Source: Antedon bifida
Lineage: Eukaryota; Echinodermata; Crinoidea; Comatulida; Antedonidae
DNA: 64,000 nucleotides
Assembly (NCBI GenBank): GCA_963402885.1
Contig: OY727097.1
Span: 8,680,001-8,744,000, forward strand
Direction of reading: 5' to 3'
The notes under the pieces are model-generated. The model was not told where the DNA came from, did not search any database, and saw nothing but the letters and a program-made list of their open reading frames with translations. Each line of letters opens with the position of its first letter. Position 1 is the first letter of the stretch. Positions 11,501 to 24,500 of this stretch are shown one piece after another. The translations under genes were made by a program, and so were the position numbers.

Positions 11501-14500
11501 ACTCACTCGCTCCATGGTTCTGGTGGTAGAACGGATAAGGACTATAAATCATAGGTCCAGTATACACATCTGGCTTATGTGCACTTTAAAGAACCTAGTA
11601 CATCTTTCAAGATGAGTAGGGGGTTACCCCGGTGTACTAGTTCACACACAGCCACTGTATATACACTGGGCCCTCTGGGAGAACAGCCTTAGATTGGAGA
11701 GGCTACCCACTATAAAAAATAAATAATAATAATAATAAATCAAATTTGTATAAATACTCATCTGTAGTATTTATTATGTAATTACCAAAGCTGGGTTGTT
11801 GATTGTGATTTCATCTGTATCTCCATAGTCCTGTTTGTTCAGTTTTGTTTCCTTTAAGACAGCCTTGTAAGGCACACTAGGTGATGTGACGATGACATTA
11901 GCATTATACTCCTGCTCCAAGCGTTGATTGAATACATCCATGTGTAAAAGGCCTAAGAAGCCTAGACGCCACCCTTGACCTAACGCAGGACTAAAAATAA
12001 CATACAAAACATTAGTTATGGTTAAATGATTAATATAATTAATTTTCAAATAATATTTAAAGTCATACTGACGAATGTCCAGTTAAAACAACTAAAATTT
12101 ACATCCCATACCCCGGTTTGAAATATTACTTTCTTGAGCCACCCCTTTTTCGCAGCGCTTCAAGAATTTTGTTTGTTTGCACTTTTTGCCTATACCTATA
12201 TGCCTATTTGGCTATATACAACTAAAGTACAGTAAACATATTAGGATGAGTAATCTGCAATTTTTCCTGTAATACTAATGGTTTCCCATGAAATAGTGCA
12301 CTGGATACTGTATGTCTGAAGTTTATATGTCAATCTGACCACATGAGGGCAGGCATGCTCGGTTACGGTTTTATAATGCAAAAATCATGTATTGCTTCAT
12401 TTCTGCTATATATTCTTATTCAACTAATTTACCATTGAGGTAGTAAGAAAACTTAGCCCTACTCACTTGCATACCATGGCATTCCATGTGTAAGTGGCAT
12501 TAAGGAATTTTTAGATACACTTACCTACTATCTATGCTAACTGAGACGCTACTGTCATTCAATGTCAGACGATCTATTGCACTTCTAAGAGACACATACT
12601 CTGATTGGTCAATGGGATACATGCCTGCAAAAACCTACAGAAATTGAAAGAAACATCATATTTAGTAATCATAACTAGCAAATAAAAATACTCACTCCCT
12701 GGGGGTCAAATGTAAACACTTTTTTATTTAGTTGTATTTTTTTCATTCCTGTGATGATATAAAAATTGAAACATAACGGCTTGACTCACCTTTTTCAGAG
12801 TTCGTTTTACCTGATTTTATTTGACCAACAAATTAATAATTATTTTAAAAATAATGTGATGCAAATCTTTTTTAAGGTATAAAGCTCTGTGTATACACTA
12901 TCAAACTAGTATGATAAAAAAGTGTGATGTGCCCAAATATGATAGTGATATGACATCATTGTATCCATATATGGGTACATCACAATTTGTTTTCACATAA
13001 AGTATAATAGTGTAGACAGGGAGCTTTAATAAATGACATACCATAGGTTTAGCAGCTTTAAAGCCAGGCATAGGCTCTGTAGGTTGGCCCGGATGGTGGA
13101 AGGTGTCACCTATATTGGCTTCTTTGATGTTGTACATTCCAGCTATAACATAGCCTACTTGACCAGAATATCTTAATTGATAAAATATGGATATAAGTGC
13201 CAGGATGTAGAGATAGAAATGTTGCAGTACATTCCTCCTCCTCTCAAAGTAGGTGTTATTATGTTAAGAGGTCCAGGGCACATAGATGGAAAACTGCTAA
13301 GGCAATACTACAGTATGATGTCTCAAGAGTATAAATAAATTCCTTTTACTTTCCCCTTAAATTATGAGTTGATCATGAGTTGACTAACCAGGTTAGTAGC
13401 TTAGTTCTACTACAAATTGAAAAGTAGTTTCAGTACTATAGTAGTGTAATAACATAGTGTTCAGTTGGGTCCACCCAGCTAATGGTAGGAGATAGGCGAT
13501 CATCCAGGGTAGCAGTATAGTGGTCTTTAATTGGAAGGAGTCTTTAATTGGAGGAGTCTTTAATTGGAGGGGTCTTTAATTGGAATGAGTCTTTAATTGG
13601 AGGGAGTCTTTAATTGGAGGAGTCTTTAATTGGAGGGAGTCTTTAATTGGAGCGAGTCCTTAATTGGAGGGGTCTTTAATTGGAGGGGTCTTTAATTGGA
13701 GGGGTCTTTAATTGGAGGAGTCTTTAATTGGAGGGGTCTTTAATTGGAATGAGTCTTTAATTGGAGGGAGTCTTTAATTGGAGGAGTCTTTAATTGGAGG
13801 GAGTCTTTAATTGGAGCGAGTCCTTAATTGGAGGGGTCTTTAATTGGAGGGGTCTTTAATTGGAGGGGTCTTTAATTGGAGGGGACTTTAATTGGAATGA
13901 GTCTTTAATAGGAGGGGTCTTTAATTGGAGGGAGTCTTTAATTGGAGGGAGTCTTTAATTGGAGGGGTCTTTAATTGGAGGGGTCTTTAATTGGAGGGGT
14001 CTTTAATTGTAAGGAGATTAGTAATTTGTTTAGAACAGTAAACTATAGTCCAATAAAAACAAGGCCAACAGCCATAAGTCACGTGCTCTCAGAAAAAAAT
14101 GAACTTTCAAAAAGTAATGTACTTTAAAACTTTTCTGTACATCAAAACAGTTAAAAAAGTACAGAAAAGCGATAAAACGCATAGTGATACTGGACCGACA
14201 GACCGACCGACAGACCGACCGACATAGTGAACTATTGAGTCGCGTCCACGCGACTAAAAATGACAAAAAAATCTAACTCAGTTAACGTACAGTTGGCCAG
14301 TGGGAACTCTATCTGGATACATAATGCCAACTTCACTGACATCAAAGGTCTTTCCTGAGAATGCTGAAGTAATTTTATCTCCTTTGCTGATACTGCCATC
14401 AATGATGGCAACATTCGCTATTGCTCCTCTGTACTGATCATAGGTTGAGTCAAACAAAAAGGCTTTGAGTGGTTTTGTTGGTGAACTTGCAGGCCTGTGG

Positions 14501-17500
14501 AATCAAAAAGAGGAATAAGTATTTAGCACGATTGTTATTTAGGTGCAACAACATCCTGGGTTCAAATCTGTTAGAGAGTTAATGGTCGTTAAAGGCCTTT
14601 CCGGTTTTTAAAGGTACTGTAATATTTTCCTTTTCCCGAATAAGTACAGTAAAAATTCATCCTTTGGGACACTCCTGTACAAGGCACACCAATAATCAGG
14701 GGACACTTTCCTGTGAAATAAACGAGGGGCAACACTGTTTTAGTTTTATCGCCATGGCCAACCCTATATCATTTGGACACATCTACAGTATTTAATTTAA
14801 TTGGGTTATATAAGTTGGTGGTTAACATGCTTTACTTTATGAATCCACCAGTCAAATCCGATAGAATTACAATAATGGATTTATTTATCCATGCTTTTAT
14901 AGATATAGAACCCCTATGAAGGGACACCTTTGAGACCCAAAAAGTGTCCCATTAACAGAGGTGTTTCCTGAATAGGGGTTGATTGTAGTGTTAAAACATA
15001 TATTTCCTCTCGTTCATGTCATGGGAAAGTGTCCCCTTTATAGGGATGTCTCAAAGGAGGGGTTCTGCTGTATATTTCATCCAGCTGTTCTCTCACCAAC
15101 AACTCTCAGACTTAACATAAGGGTAGGCTACCGAGGACAAACTTACGGTGGTACTTTAAGAATAATAGACTCAAATACATCTTGAATGCCAACTCCTGTC
15201 TTTGCTGATATTCTTAGACACTCTTCTTCCTTCAGATCAAATAGGTTCTCCAGTTGGCTGGCTACACCATCTGGGTCTGCATTCTTTAAATCTATCTTTG
15301 GATAAAATAAAAACAGAAACATAAAATCCAGTTAATGATGTATTGTCCCTCAAGAACATATAGGCCATTTCGAAGTTTTAATAAAGTTAATCACTTCCAA
15401 AGGAAAAAACTAAACAAAATAATGTTTTCACTTATAAAAAGACTAAATAAACCAACCAAAAACTCATTGACTTAAAGTCAATTGGACTATTTTTTGCTAT
15501 AAATCAATCAAGTTTTTTCAGGTAAATATTTCTTTTTCCATCCAATTCAACAAATTATTTTTTCAGGCTGTCATTATATATTTAACCATAGTTTTTGTGA
15601 TAATATCTTTTCCAATACTACAATTTATACTACGGTCAACTATCCCAATACCAGACGTTCTGAAAACCAGACACTTTCCAAAACCAGACTTTCTTTGAGG
15701 TTCAAAAGGTTCTCTTTTACCATCAAAAACACATTCTGAATACAAGAATTTCCAGAAAACCAGACATTTAAGCCAGCCCAGAGGTTTCCAATATTGGAAG
15801 AGTTGAATGTACATTAAAACCTCTGGGAACGCCTCCAGGGCCCAACAAATTCTCTCCTTAATATGGGTGTTCAGTGAATAGTGAAAACCATATATTTCCC
15901 ATTGTTGGTCCTCACAGCAAAGTTAAAAAGAGCAGGTTCTATTGCCTCTGTTTTTCTTACCTTATTTAAAACAGGTATAATAGATAATTCAGCCTCAAAT
16001 GCCAAATAGAAGTTAGCAACAGTTTGTGCCTGAACTCCTTGGTTTGCATCGACCAATAGCAGCACACCTTGACATGCTGCCAGCGACCTAGATACCTCAT
16101 AGTTAAAATCTACATGACCCTGTGAAATATAAACATAACATACTGTAAGGTACTAAGCGGCAATATTTCACTGTCAAATTACATAACATAACTATCTTAT
16201 AATTGTCACTTGACTAGGCTGGGCCACGCGACTAGGCTGGGCCACGCGACTAGACTGGGCCACGCGACTAGACTGGGCCACGCGACTATGCTGGGCCACG
16301 CGACTAGGCTGGCCCATGCGACTAGGCTTGGCCATGCGACTAGGCTGGGCCACGCGACTATGCTAAATCTTGGTTCTTGCTGAAAAAATCCTGCCACAAT
16401 GTAACATAATGACAAAACGTAAGAATATACTCTTCTATCAATTTTACATCCCTGTTTTACAAAAAGTTGAATCACTGTTGCGACGTATACATATGGAGCA
16501 GAAAAGGTGTTTATGTCATTGGTTCGCACTTGTGACACGAAAGGTTATGTTTTTATGACATTTGGCTTGCGTCCTACTAGTAAGAACCAACCTTAAATGT
16601 TAAATACTTACCGGTGTATCTATAAGGTTAAGTAAATACTTGGTTCCTTTGTAAGTATAAAATAATGACGATGTCTGGGCCTTCACTGTGATACCTCTCT
16701 CACGTTCTACTTGAAGTGTATCTAGTACTTGTTGGTTGTCCCCTTTTTTAGAAATCACACCTTAAAAAGATAATCAAGAAAGGTCTTATCATTCTCACAA
16801 ATTAGTATAAACAAGACCATCTACATGGCTGCAGTCGCGCGCTCAAGTTAGTGTTTACCGACCAACCGACATAGTGAGCTGGAGAGTCGCGTTGCACGCG
16901 ACTAAAATCCTTGCAATCAGACAAAGATTCAGAAACAAGGTTATACCAAGGCAATCTAACAACACGATGCTGGGTTCCCGAGATCTGTGGCTGTGAGTCG
17001 CAAAAGTTTGATAACCTCCCGCGAACGAATTTTCAATCTTCCACGGTTTAGAAAATGTCATCTGCTAACACTGAGAGAGCTTGACTTTTTCTAATATATT
17101 ATGATAGGTTAAAACAGCTATGGGCACAATCAGTCCCACGCCCCTTAAAAGACACCGCGCGTCACAGAGAATATGTACATAGTACAGTACTGTTGGTATT
17201 TGTCACAGCCAGACATAAGATCAAAGGACTGTTGTGAGTTCCTACAGTATGTTGGCAAGGCAAGCTCAGTGTTCTGTTGTCAGATTGCCTTGGTTATACA
17301 TAGAGAGGCTCATATATTTTAAAAGTATCGTATTTTAATAAACAAACCCTAAATCCCTCTCAAACAATAAACGCCCCGGGTATTTATTTGAATAAATACA
17401 TTTTAATTTGTGGCAGCACTTGTTTGTTACACAAATTTTCCTACTGCATGCATCCATACACACTAGGAACCAAAATGACCGGAATTGTACTGAGAAGGTT

Positions 17501-18352
17501 TGCTCTTTTCTAGTTTAAATAATATAAAATGAATCAATTATATAATATGAAAATGATCCCATAGCATAGCATTTCAAGACCTCATGTTATTTAAAATATC
17601 ATAACTCTAGAATGTGGGGGTCTTATCAGAAAAACGTTATACTGAATCGAATATACAACTTCACCTGCTATTTCTAACAGTCTGTCAGCTAGCGTGCTTT
17701 TGCCATGATCAACATGGGCTATGATGCTAAAATTACGAATATTTTCAACTGGAAATTCTCCCATATCCACACACACTTTCTGAAAATAAAAATGATTCAA
17801 AGTTAAACATATATTTTTTTTATATATATTTGTAAGGCTACAGTATTAAAATCACTCTCACCTGCACTTGTGTTTGTCAATGGTCAAACATAGGGACATT
17901 GCTAGTGGCATTGTCAACCGTAAGTATGTCGATGTGTATATGTAATTGATTATTTTACATGGTTGATGGTGTGCGTCTAGGCCTAGTTCCTTATTTTAGG
18001 AGGTACCAGATCATTTCGTTGGCTAGTTTTAAATCATATATGCAACCACTTGGGCCACCCATCCTTTTATTTTATTTATACTGCAGTTGACAGTTATATC
18101 AAGAAGTAAGCGAGCCTAGCTAGTTACCCTACTCCTAGGCCTAGTTTCTTGTAAGTAGGCTTACTGTACCTTTTCTTGTGAATGTAACTTGCTGCATGTA
18201 AAATAATTTCTAGATCTCTGAAAATTCCTAGGCTCATTATTTATCCAATGACCGCAGTAAAGCCACGGGAAACCAGCATGTTTCCCGGGCGACAAATGTT
18301 TGGTAAATCGGGCACATGCAAAAATTGCTTTTACTGAGAACATTTCTGGCAT
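8529..18352 (-). CDS. GUF1: Translation factor GUF1, mitochondrial (EF4/LepA family GTPase)
   Basis: Ribosome-binding GTPase of the LepA/EF4 family, expected in mitochondria, where it supports translation under stress. Thirteen exons (minus strand): 18352-18170, 17779-17665, 16760-16612, 16119-15961, 15295-15147, 14494-14291, 13171-13042, 12634-12525, 11990-11786, 11062-10961, 10307-10174, 9632-9374, 8654-8529. All junctions keep phase, giving about 674 residues, close to the human length. Visible motifs: P-loop AHVDHGKS (82-89), ERERGIT switch, DTPGHVDF, NKID, SAK, the LepA signature [12 protein letters not shown], and the C-terminal [12 protein letters not shown] typical of LepA. The first exon encodes a basic presequence-like segment ([17 protein letters not shown]). 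ATGs at 18391 and 18343 are alternative starts. The introns hold two minisatellites, SINEs and small inverted-repeat elements. Confidence 0.95.
11255..11345 (+). mobile_element. tRNA-derived SINE head
   Basis: Pol III-type A box TGGTCTAGGGG (11267-11277) and B box GGTTCGAGTCC (11308-11318). No cloverleaf acceptor end is evident, and a related head occurs at 32585, so it is a SINE rather than a tRNA gene. It lies in GUF1 intron 9. Confidence 0.65.
11435..11741 (+). mobile_element. tRNA-derived SINE with (ATA)n tail
   Basis: A box TGGCCGAGAGG (11441-11451), B box GGTTCAAACTC (11494-11504), a ~230 bp body and a terminal AATAATAATAAT tract at about 11722-11741. The complete head-body-tail order is typical of an intact SINE. 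It lies in GUF1 intron 9. Confidence 0.7.
12882..13026. mobile_element. Small inverted-repeat element (MITE family A)
   Basis: Ends 'aagctctgtgtatacactat' and its inverse near 13003-13026. The core 'gtgatgtgcccaaatatg' and 'gatatgacatcatt' is shared with copies at 31928, 33173 and 54119. No coding capacity. The right end lies very close to the splice donor of GUF1 exon 7. Confidence 0.75.
13517..14010. repeat. Minisatellite, 16-17 bp unit
   Basis: About 30 imperfect copies of 'gtctttaattggaggg' with variants (aatga, agcga). A block of several variant units is itself repeated, which shows higher-order duplication. Located in GUF1 intron 6. Confidence 0.95.
14193..14260. repeat. Hairpin-ended dispersed repeat, copy 1
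   Basis: GACCGACCGACA repeats lead to 'catagtgaact' and then an arm pair AGTCGCGT/ACGCGACT followed by AAAA. The same end structure occurs at 16851-16907. Confidence 0.6.
16208..16361. repeat. Minisatellite, 18 bp unit
   Basis: About eight copies of 'gcgactaggctgggccac' in GUF1 intron 3. The antisense frame reads as repeated VAWPSL, which is only the repeat translated and not a protein. The unit shares 'cacgcgacta' with the hairpin-ended repeats at 14193 and 16851. Confidence 0.9.
16851..16907. repeat. Hairpin-ended dispersed repeat, copy 2
   Basis: 'accgaccaaccgacatagtg' followed by AGTCGCGT-TGC-ACGCGACT and AAAA. Same layout as the 14193 copy. Confidence 0.6.
16945..17294. mobile_element. 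Small inverted-repeat element (MITE family B), long copy
   Basis: Left end 'accaaggcaatctaacaac' and right end its near-perfect inverse ending at 17294. Internal 'cagccagacataagatcaaa' is shared with the shorter copy at 35256-35449. In GUF1 intron 2. Confidence 0.7.
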
Positions 18353-18509
18353 CACACCTTTTGTAAGGGTAAATATATTATCATATTTCAATAAAATAAC
18401 TTGCGTTGGTGGTAGCAGACATAGTTATAACGATTGCCGAAAAAAAATAATATTAAACACAAGAAGCACAGTAAATTTTGTCACATTTTATTAACTTATA
18501 TTTAGCAAA
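18353..18509. promoter_or_regulatory. Putative bidirectional promoter of GUF1 and VMA21
   Basis: Only 157 bp separate the proposed GUF1 start (18352, minus) and the VMA21 start (18510, plus). No TATA element in a convincing position was seen. The arrangement is inferred from the two gene models; transcription start sites are unknown. Confidence 0.5.
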
Positions 18510-21500
18510 ATGAATGTGGATCGGCGAACCTTTCAAACGTAAGGATATTTTCATTCGATTTTATGAACTTCACGTAGGCCAATATAATAATAAAGACATA
18601 TAGGTAGGACTAATCCGCCAGACCAGAGCTAGCCGCCTAACTAGCTAGGCTATTAGGCCTAGCTAGGCGCCGCTTGTGTATTAATAGGCCCGCTAGGTCA
18701 GGGCCCTACTACTCTATTGCCCAGCTACAGTGTAGGGCCTACCTAAATAGGGCTAGGACCGTTTACAAACAATGCTTCTGCTAGGCAGTCTACTAGGTAG
18801 GTTTTTAAAAATACAGTTTCCGAATTGCACTTTTAGTTTTAATTAGTGCCTAGGCCTAGGCCTATATAGGGTGTTATGCGCGATTTGAACGATTTGCGCA
18901 ATTTAAAATTGCGCAAAGAATTCCTTGCGCAATTTGAATTGAAACATCTGTTTCAAATTGCGCAAGCAACGTATTAAATTGCGCAAGTAATCTGCAAATT
19001 GCGCAAGGTTTTTCGACAGATTGTGAAATCATGCACACCCATATTTTCATAGTAATTTCTAAGAATGATTCAAAATTAAAAATAATATATCGCATTTCCT
19101 TATTTTAGTAGTGAAAATATTGTTATTGTTAGCATACCGTCGAAGACCCGACAAAGGACCACAAAGGTGGTGTTCCCGGCGGGCGGCTAATACTACTCTA
19201 GCCAAAGATGCTCTAGCCTACTGTATGGCTATGTTTTGATAGCAAGTCTAAACGTTGGTGGCGGTAGATTATGTTGTGTATTACTACATTATTTTTTGTT
19301 ATTTTTACATTTATTTTGATTTAATTTAAGTTGATAATATTAAGTGATAATATTATTTAATTGTGTATGCCATTGATGTTGTGTATTATACACATGTAAT
19401 ATCTTCGCATTTATTATGTTTCATTTTGAGTTATTAGTTTCTAATAAATTATCATTGTTAACCGATCGTCGACTACGTTAGCACGCATTCTGGTAGAATT
19501 CTGCTGCGCAATTTGACAATTTTCCAAATTGTGCAGCGCAATTTGAAATTGCGCAAGGATTTTCTTGCGCAATTTGATATTGCGCAAGTTGATTGCGCAA
19601 TTTGAAATTGCGAAAAAAATTCCTTGCGCAATTTCAAATTGCGCAATAATTCTTTGCGCAATTTCAAATTGCGCAAGGAATTTTTTGCGCAATATCAAAT
19701 TGCGCAAATCGTTCAAATCGCGCATAACATAGGGGCCTAGGCCCAAGGCCTAACAATAACAATAACAATGACATGAGCTGCAAAATGTTCATATTAATAA
19801 TTATAATAATAACTAGACATGAAACTCGTCACTTTGACGAGTTAGTTATCCGCACAACGACAAACGCCACGTGCACGTCATACGTTGGAATATTGCACAC
19901 AGATAAAGATTATGGCATTATGACAAGAACTGAAGAATATGATATGCTGTTAGTGCTGAATTCTGTCAATTTGTGTCATATAGTATATACATGCAAAGAG
20001 TATAATCTGTATACATATTACATACAGTGTAGAATAGGTGAAATTTATTCCAAATTTTAACATGGCGACGGTATCAAAATGAAACACTTAAATAGCAATT
20101 TTTGGAGGAAATTATCTCAGGAACAACATATTAACGTGTAGAAGAAATTTGAATACGTAAAATATAGATGCGCACCCTTTTAAATGTGATGAACTATTAC
20201 GCAAAATATGAAAATACGACTTTTTTTATTCAACTGGCCATATGATGACGTCACAACATCCGATTGGCAAAATGTTTACATGAATTCGTATCTACAATCC
20301 AATAGCTTCCAGAAAACGTTTTAATCGTGATTATCACATTTTATTCTTACGAGCTATTACAGATTAAAATTTACTGTAAAGATGAAATTAATGACCCACG
20401 TAATTAAAATTTTTAGGCATGATGACGTCATAAAAATTAAAATATTTTTATCTCATGCTAAAGAAAGTTGATTGACCTACACAATATATAAATTTAGGAG
20501 AAAAAGGAATACAGATAAGCGTGATGCGCTCCATTGAATGTGATGAGCAATAACGAAAGAGACAAAAATCCTATATTTTACATTCGTGTGGCCATACGAT
20601 GACGTCACAATGTTTTTTTAGCCTTATCGATGCATGATCCGATATCTACAACTCATCAACTTCTAGATTTTGTCATAAAAATAAACGGTTCACGGTTTAC
20701 TTTAGAAACTATGACTGTTTAAAAAAAGACATAATTTTGACGATTTTTTAAGCTTTTTCATAAAAAACGCGCACGAATTGTCTAATTCAACGTGTTCGTA
20801 TGGCGTTATTTAAACTGGAAAAGGTCTAAATTGTTTTCAAAATTACTAGGAAAGACTTGAAAAATATAATTCAAGAGAAAAAAATATGTTTTTAACGCTA
20901 CGTGCGCACTGCGTGCGTAAAAAATTGCGCGCCCGTGGGAATTTTTGACATGCTCAAAATGACAAGAAACGCATAAAAAGTTGATTAGAAATTAATTTTG
21001 CGCATTTTGAAATTTTAAATGCGCGTGCGCGCGTAACTTCTTGTGAAACATGCCATTTTTAATCCGTAGAAAGTTTGCCCCTGATATGACTTAAATTTTG
21101 TCAAAGTGTCAATACTAAATGACTTTTGGTTTTTAATCTATAATCAATCATTGAAATTCATAAAATTGCGCGTAAGTCACGTTGCGCAACTATGACGTCA
21201 TTCAAAAATAGGAGGTGCACAACTTCACGTAAATGCCCATATGTTGTCAAAGTTATGAAATGTTATGTTTACACATTTTAGAGAAACGCGACTCACAAAA
21301 AGGAAGGAAGGATCCAAGAATAATACAGAAAAACTAGATTTGAACTCGTCATTTTGACGAGTTCGGGTTATCCGCGCAAACGCAACATGCACATACTTAA
21401 CCATATGAACCTCGACAATTATTATGCCATCCTATGACATGAAATAAATATGTTTACAGTGCTGAATTGTACCTATTATGTAGCATACATCATATTACAG

Positions 21501-24500
21501 TATTTTACAGAATAAACTGTATATGTTATATACAGTGTAGCATAGACAAAATTATGAGACCCATCTTTTAAATCCAATTATTAACACGATGACGTCATCA
21601 AATTGACATATAAAGATAACAATTTTAGAAGATAATTATCTAAATAATTACATTAAATCAAATTTGAAGAATTTTGGGCACGTAAAAGTGAGATGGGCTC
21701 TATTTAATATGATGAGCAATAACGAAAGAGTAAAACATCCTATATTTTACATTCGTGTGGCCATACGATGACGTCATAACATCCGAGTGGTAAAGGTTCT
21801 GCATGAATTCATATCTACAACATATCTGCTTACATATTAAATTAAAAAAATTGGGGGTCGTGGATGATCCTGAGGAGCTATAATAGATTAAAAATAGGCT
21901 TAATTTTGACAAAATTTTGTCACTTTTGCAACTAAAACGCGCGCAAATGGTCTAAATCAACGTGTTCGTATGACGTCATTTTAATTTGAAATGATGTTAA
22001 TCTTTTTTAAAATGACCAAGAAAGGCTGTAAAATCATAATTCAAGAAAAAAACACATGATTTTCATGCTCCGTGCGCACCTTACGCGTAATTTTTAACGT
22101 TTAGCGTAGAAAGTTGATTAGAAATTAATTTTTAAATTTTAAATGCGCGTGCGCGCGTAACTTCTTGTGAAACATGTCATTTTTAATCCATAGAAAGTTT
22201 GCCCTTGATATGACTTAAATTTTCACAAAGTGTCAAAACAAAATGACTTTTGGTTTATAATCTATGATCAATCATTGAAATTCATAAAATCGCGCGTAAC
22301 TTACGCTGCGCGACTCTAACGTCATTAAAAATATGGAGGTGCACAACTTCAGGTAAATGTCCATATAATGACAAAGTTATACAAAAGATATATTCACAAG
22401 CAATAGGGGATATGCGACGCACAAAAATCCGGGAAAGAAAGAAGAATAACAAAGAAGAAGATGAAAAAAAAGATATTTACAATCACATGGGTTATCCTGC
22501 AACTAAGTTGCGGATAACCAAAAATATTGATCCCATACAATAACAAGGAGTTATCCGCTCTACCAAGCGGATAACTAATAATCACTGTTTGGGACAGTTT
22601 ATCAAAATGAGTCATATGTGTGTATATAGTTTTAATACCACAATAACCTAAGAACAAATTAATTATGGTAAAACCTACCTTTGTTTAACAAGTCAAGTTT
22701 AACTAGACATGAAACTCGTCACTTTGACGAGTTAGTTATCCGCACCACGACAAACGCCACGTGCACGTCATACGTTGGAATATTGCACACAGATAAAGAT
22801 TATGGCATTATGACAAGAACTGAAGAATATGATATGCTGTTAGTGCTAATAGCTTCCAGAAAACGTTTTAATCGTGATTATCACATTTTATTCTTACGAG
22901 CTATTACAGATTAAAATTTACTGTAAAGATGAAATTAATGACCCACGTAATTAAAATTTTTAGGCATGATGACGTCATAAAAATTAAAATATTTTTATCT
23001 CATGCTAAAGAAAGTTGATTGACCTACACAATATATAAATGTAGGAGAAAAAGGAATACAGATAAGCGCGATGCGCTCCATTGAATGTGATGAGCAATAA
23101 CGAAAGAGACAAAAATCCTATATTTTACATTCGTGTGGCCATACGATGACGTCACAATGTTTTTTTAGCCTTATTGATGCATGATCCGATATCTACAACT
23201 CATCAACTTCTAGATTTTGTAATAAAAATAAACGGTTAACGGTTTACTTTAGAAACTATGACTGTTTAAAAAAAGACATAATTTTGACGATTTTTTAAGC
23301 TTTTTCATAAAAAACGCGCACGAATTGTCTAATTCAACGTGTTCGTATGGCGTTATTTAAACTGGAAAAGGTCTAAATTGTTTTCAAAATCACTGGGAAA
23401 GGCTTGAAAAATATAATTCAAGAGAAAAAAATATGTTTTTAACGCTATGTGCGCACCGCGCGCATAAAAAATTGCGCGCACGTGGGAATTTTTGACATGC
23501 TCAAAATGACAAGAAACGCGTAAAAAGTTGATTAGAAATTAATTTTGCGCATTTTGAAATTTTAAATGCGCGTGCGCGCGTAACTTCTTGTCAAACATGC
23601 CATTTTTAATCCGTAGAAAGTTTGCCCCTGATATGACTTAAATTTTGTCAAAGTGTCAATACTAAATGACTTTTGGTTTTTAATCTATGATCAATCATTG
23701 AAATTCATAAAATTGCGCATAAGTCACGTTGCACAACTATGACGTCATTCAAAAATAGGAGGTGCACAACTTCACGTAAATGCCCATATGTTGTCAAAGT
23801 TATGAAATGTTATGTTTACACATTTTAGAGGAACACGACTCACAAAAAGGAAGGAAGGAAAGATTCAGGAAAAATCAAACAATGAATTTGTTCAACCAAA
23901 ACATGTAGTTGCCAATGTTAGTGCACCAACCACTACTCAAGATGCAATTTTACAACCAACAAATCATTTCGTAATTCTTGACACCGAGTCCAGTGAAAAT
24001 AACTGTCAAGATCAATCAGACGATGCAAAATGTGAGCTGGTTAGATCTAATGAAACTAAACAACGTACGACAGATATCATGAATGAAACTGTTACTATCA
24101 AAAGCCATGATAGAACACCATCAAATACCAACAAGAATTTAATCATCGGAGACTCAATGCTAAAGCATATTAAAACTAGAGGCCTCCATCAAACATCTGT
24201 CAAAACAATGAGAGGGGCTACAACTAAGCAAGTTTATGAGCGGTTGGATGAGGTAAATTTTAATGGTATCGAAAATGTCATAATACATGTAGGTACAAAT
24301 GATTGTGCTGTTCCAGACATTAATCTTACAAGCCTAGAGAATGACTTTACTGACCTTGTAACAGAGTTGTGGACAAAAGTTTCCGGTGGAAATGTGTATG
24401 TATCGGCAGTATGCCCTCGTTTTGACAATGCCCACTACAACATGCAAGTGGAAAAGCTCAATGATTCATTAAAGCAAATGTACGGAAAATACTTCATCGA

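Noticed and set aside
16206..16538. Minus-strand frame with repeated VAWPSL
   Set aside because: Product of the 18 bp minisatellite inside GUF1 intron 3; no splice or family support.
19441..19746. Overlapping minus-strand frames rich in 'AQFEIAQ' and 'NLKLRK' repeats
   Set aside because: They are translations of the GCGCAATTT palindrome array of the 858 bp inverted-repeat element, open in two frames because of the repeat.
19773..20060. 95-codon frame shared with 22681-22914
   Set aside because: Conserved only because both lie in recent copies of the palindrome-ended element. The frame starts outside the element and shows no domain.
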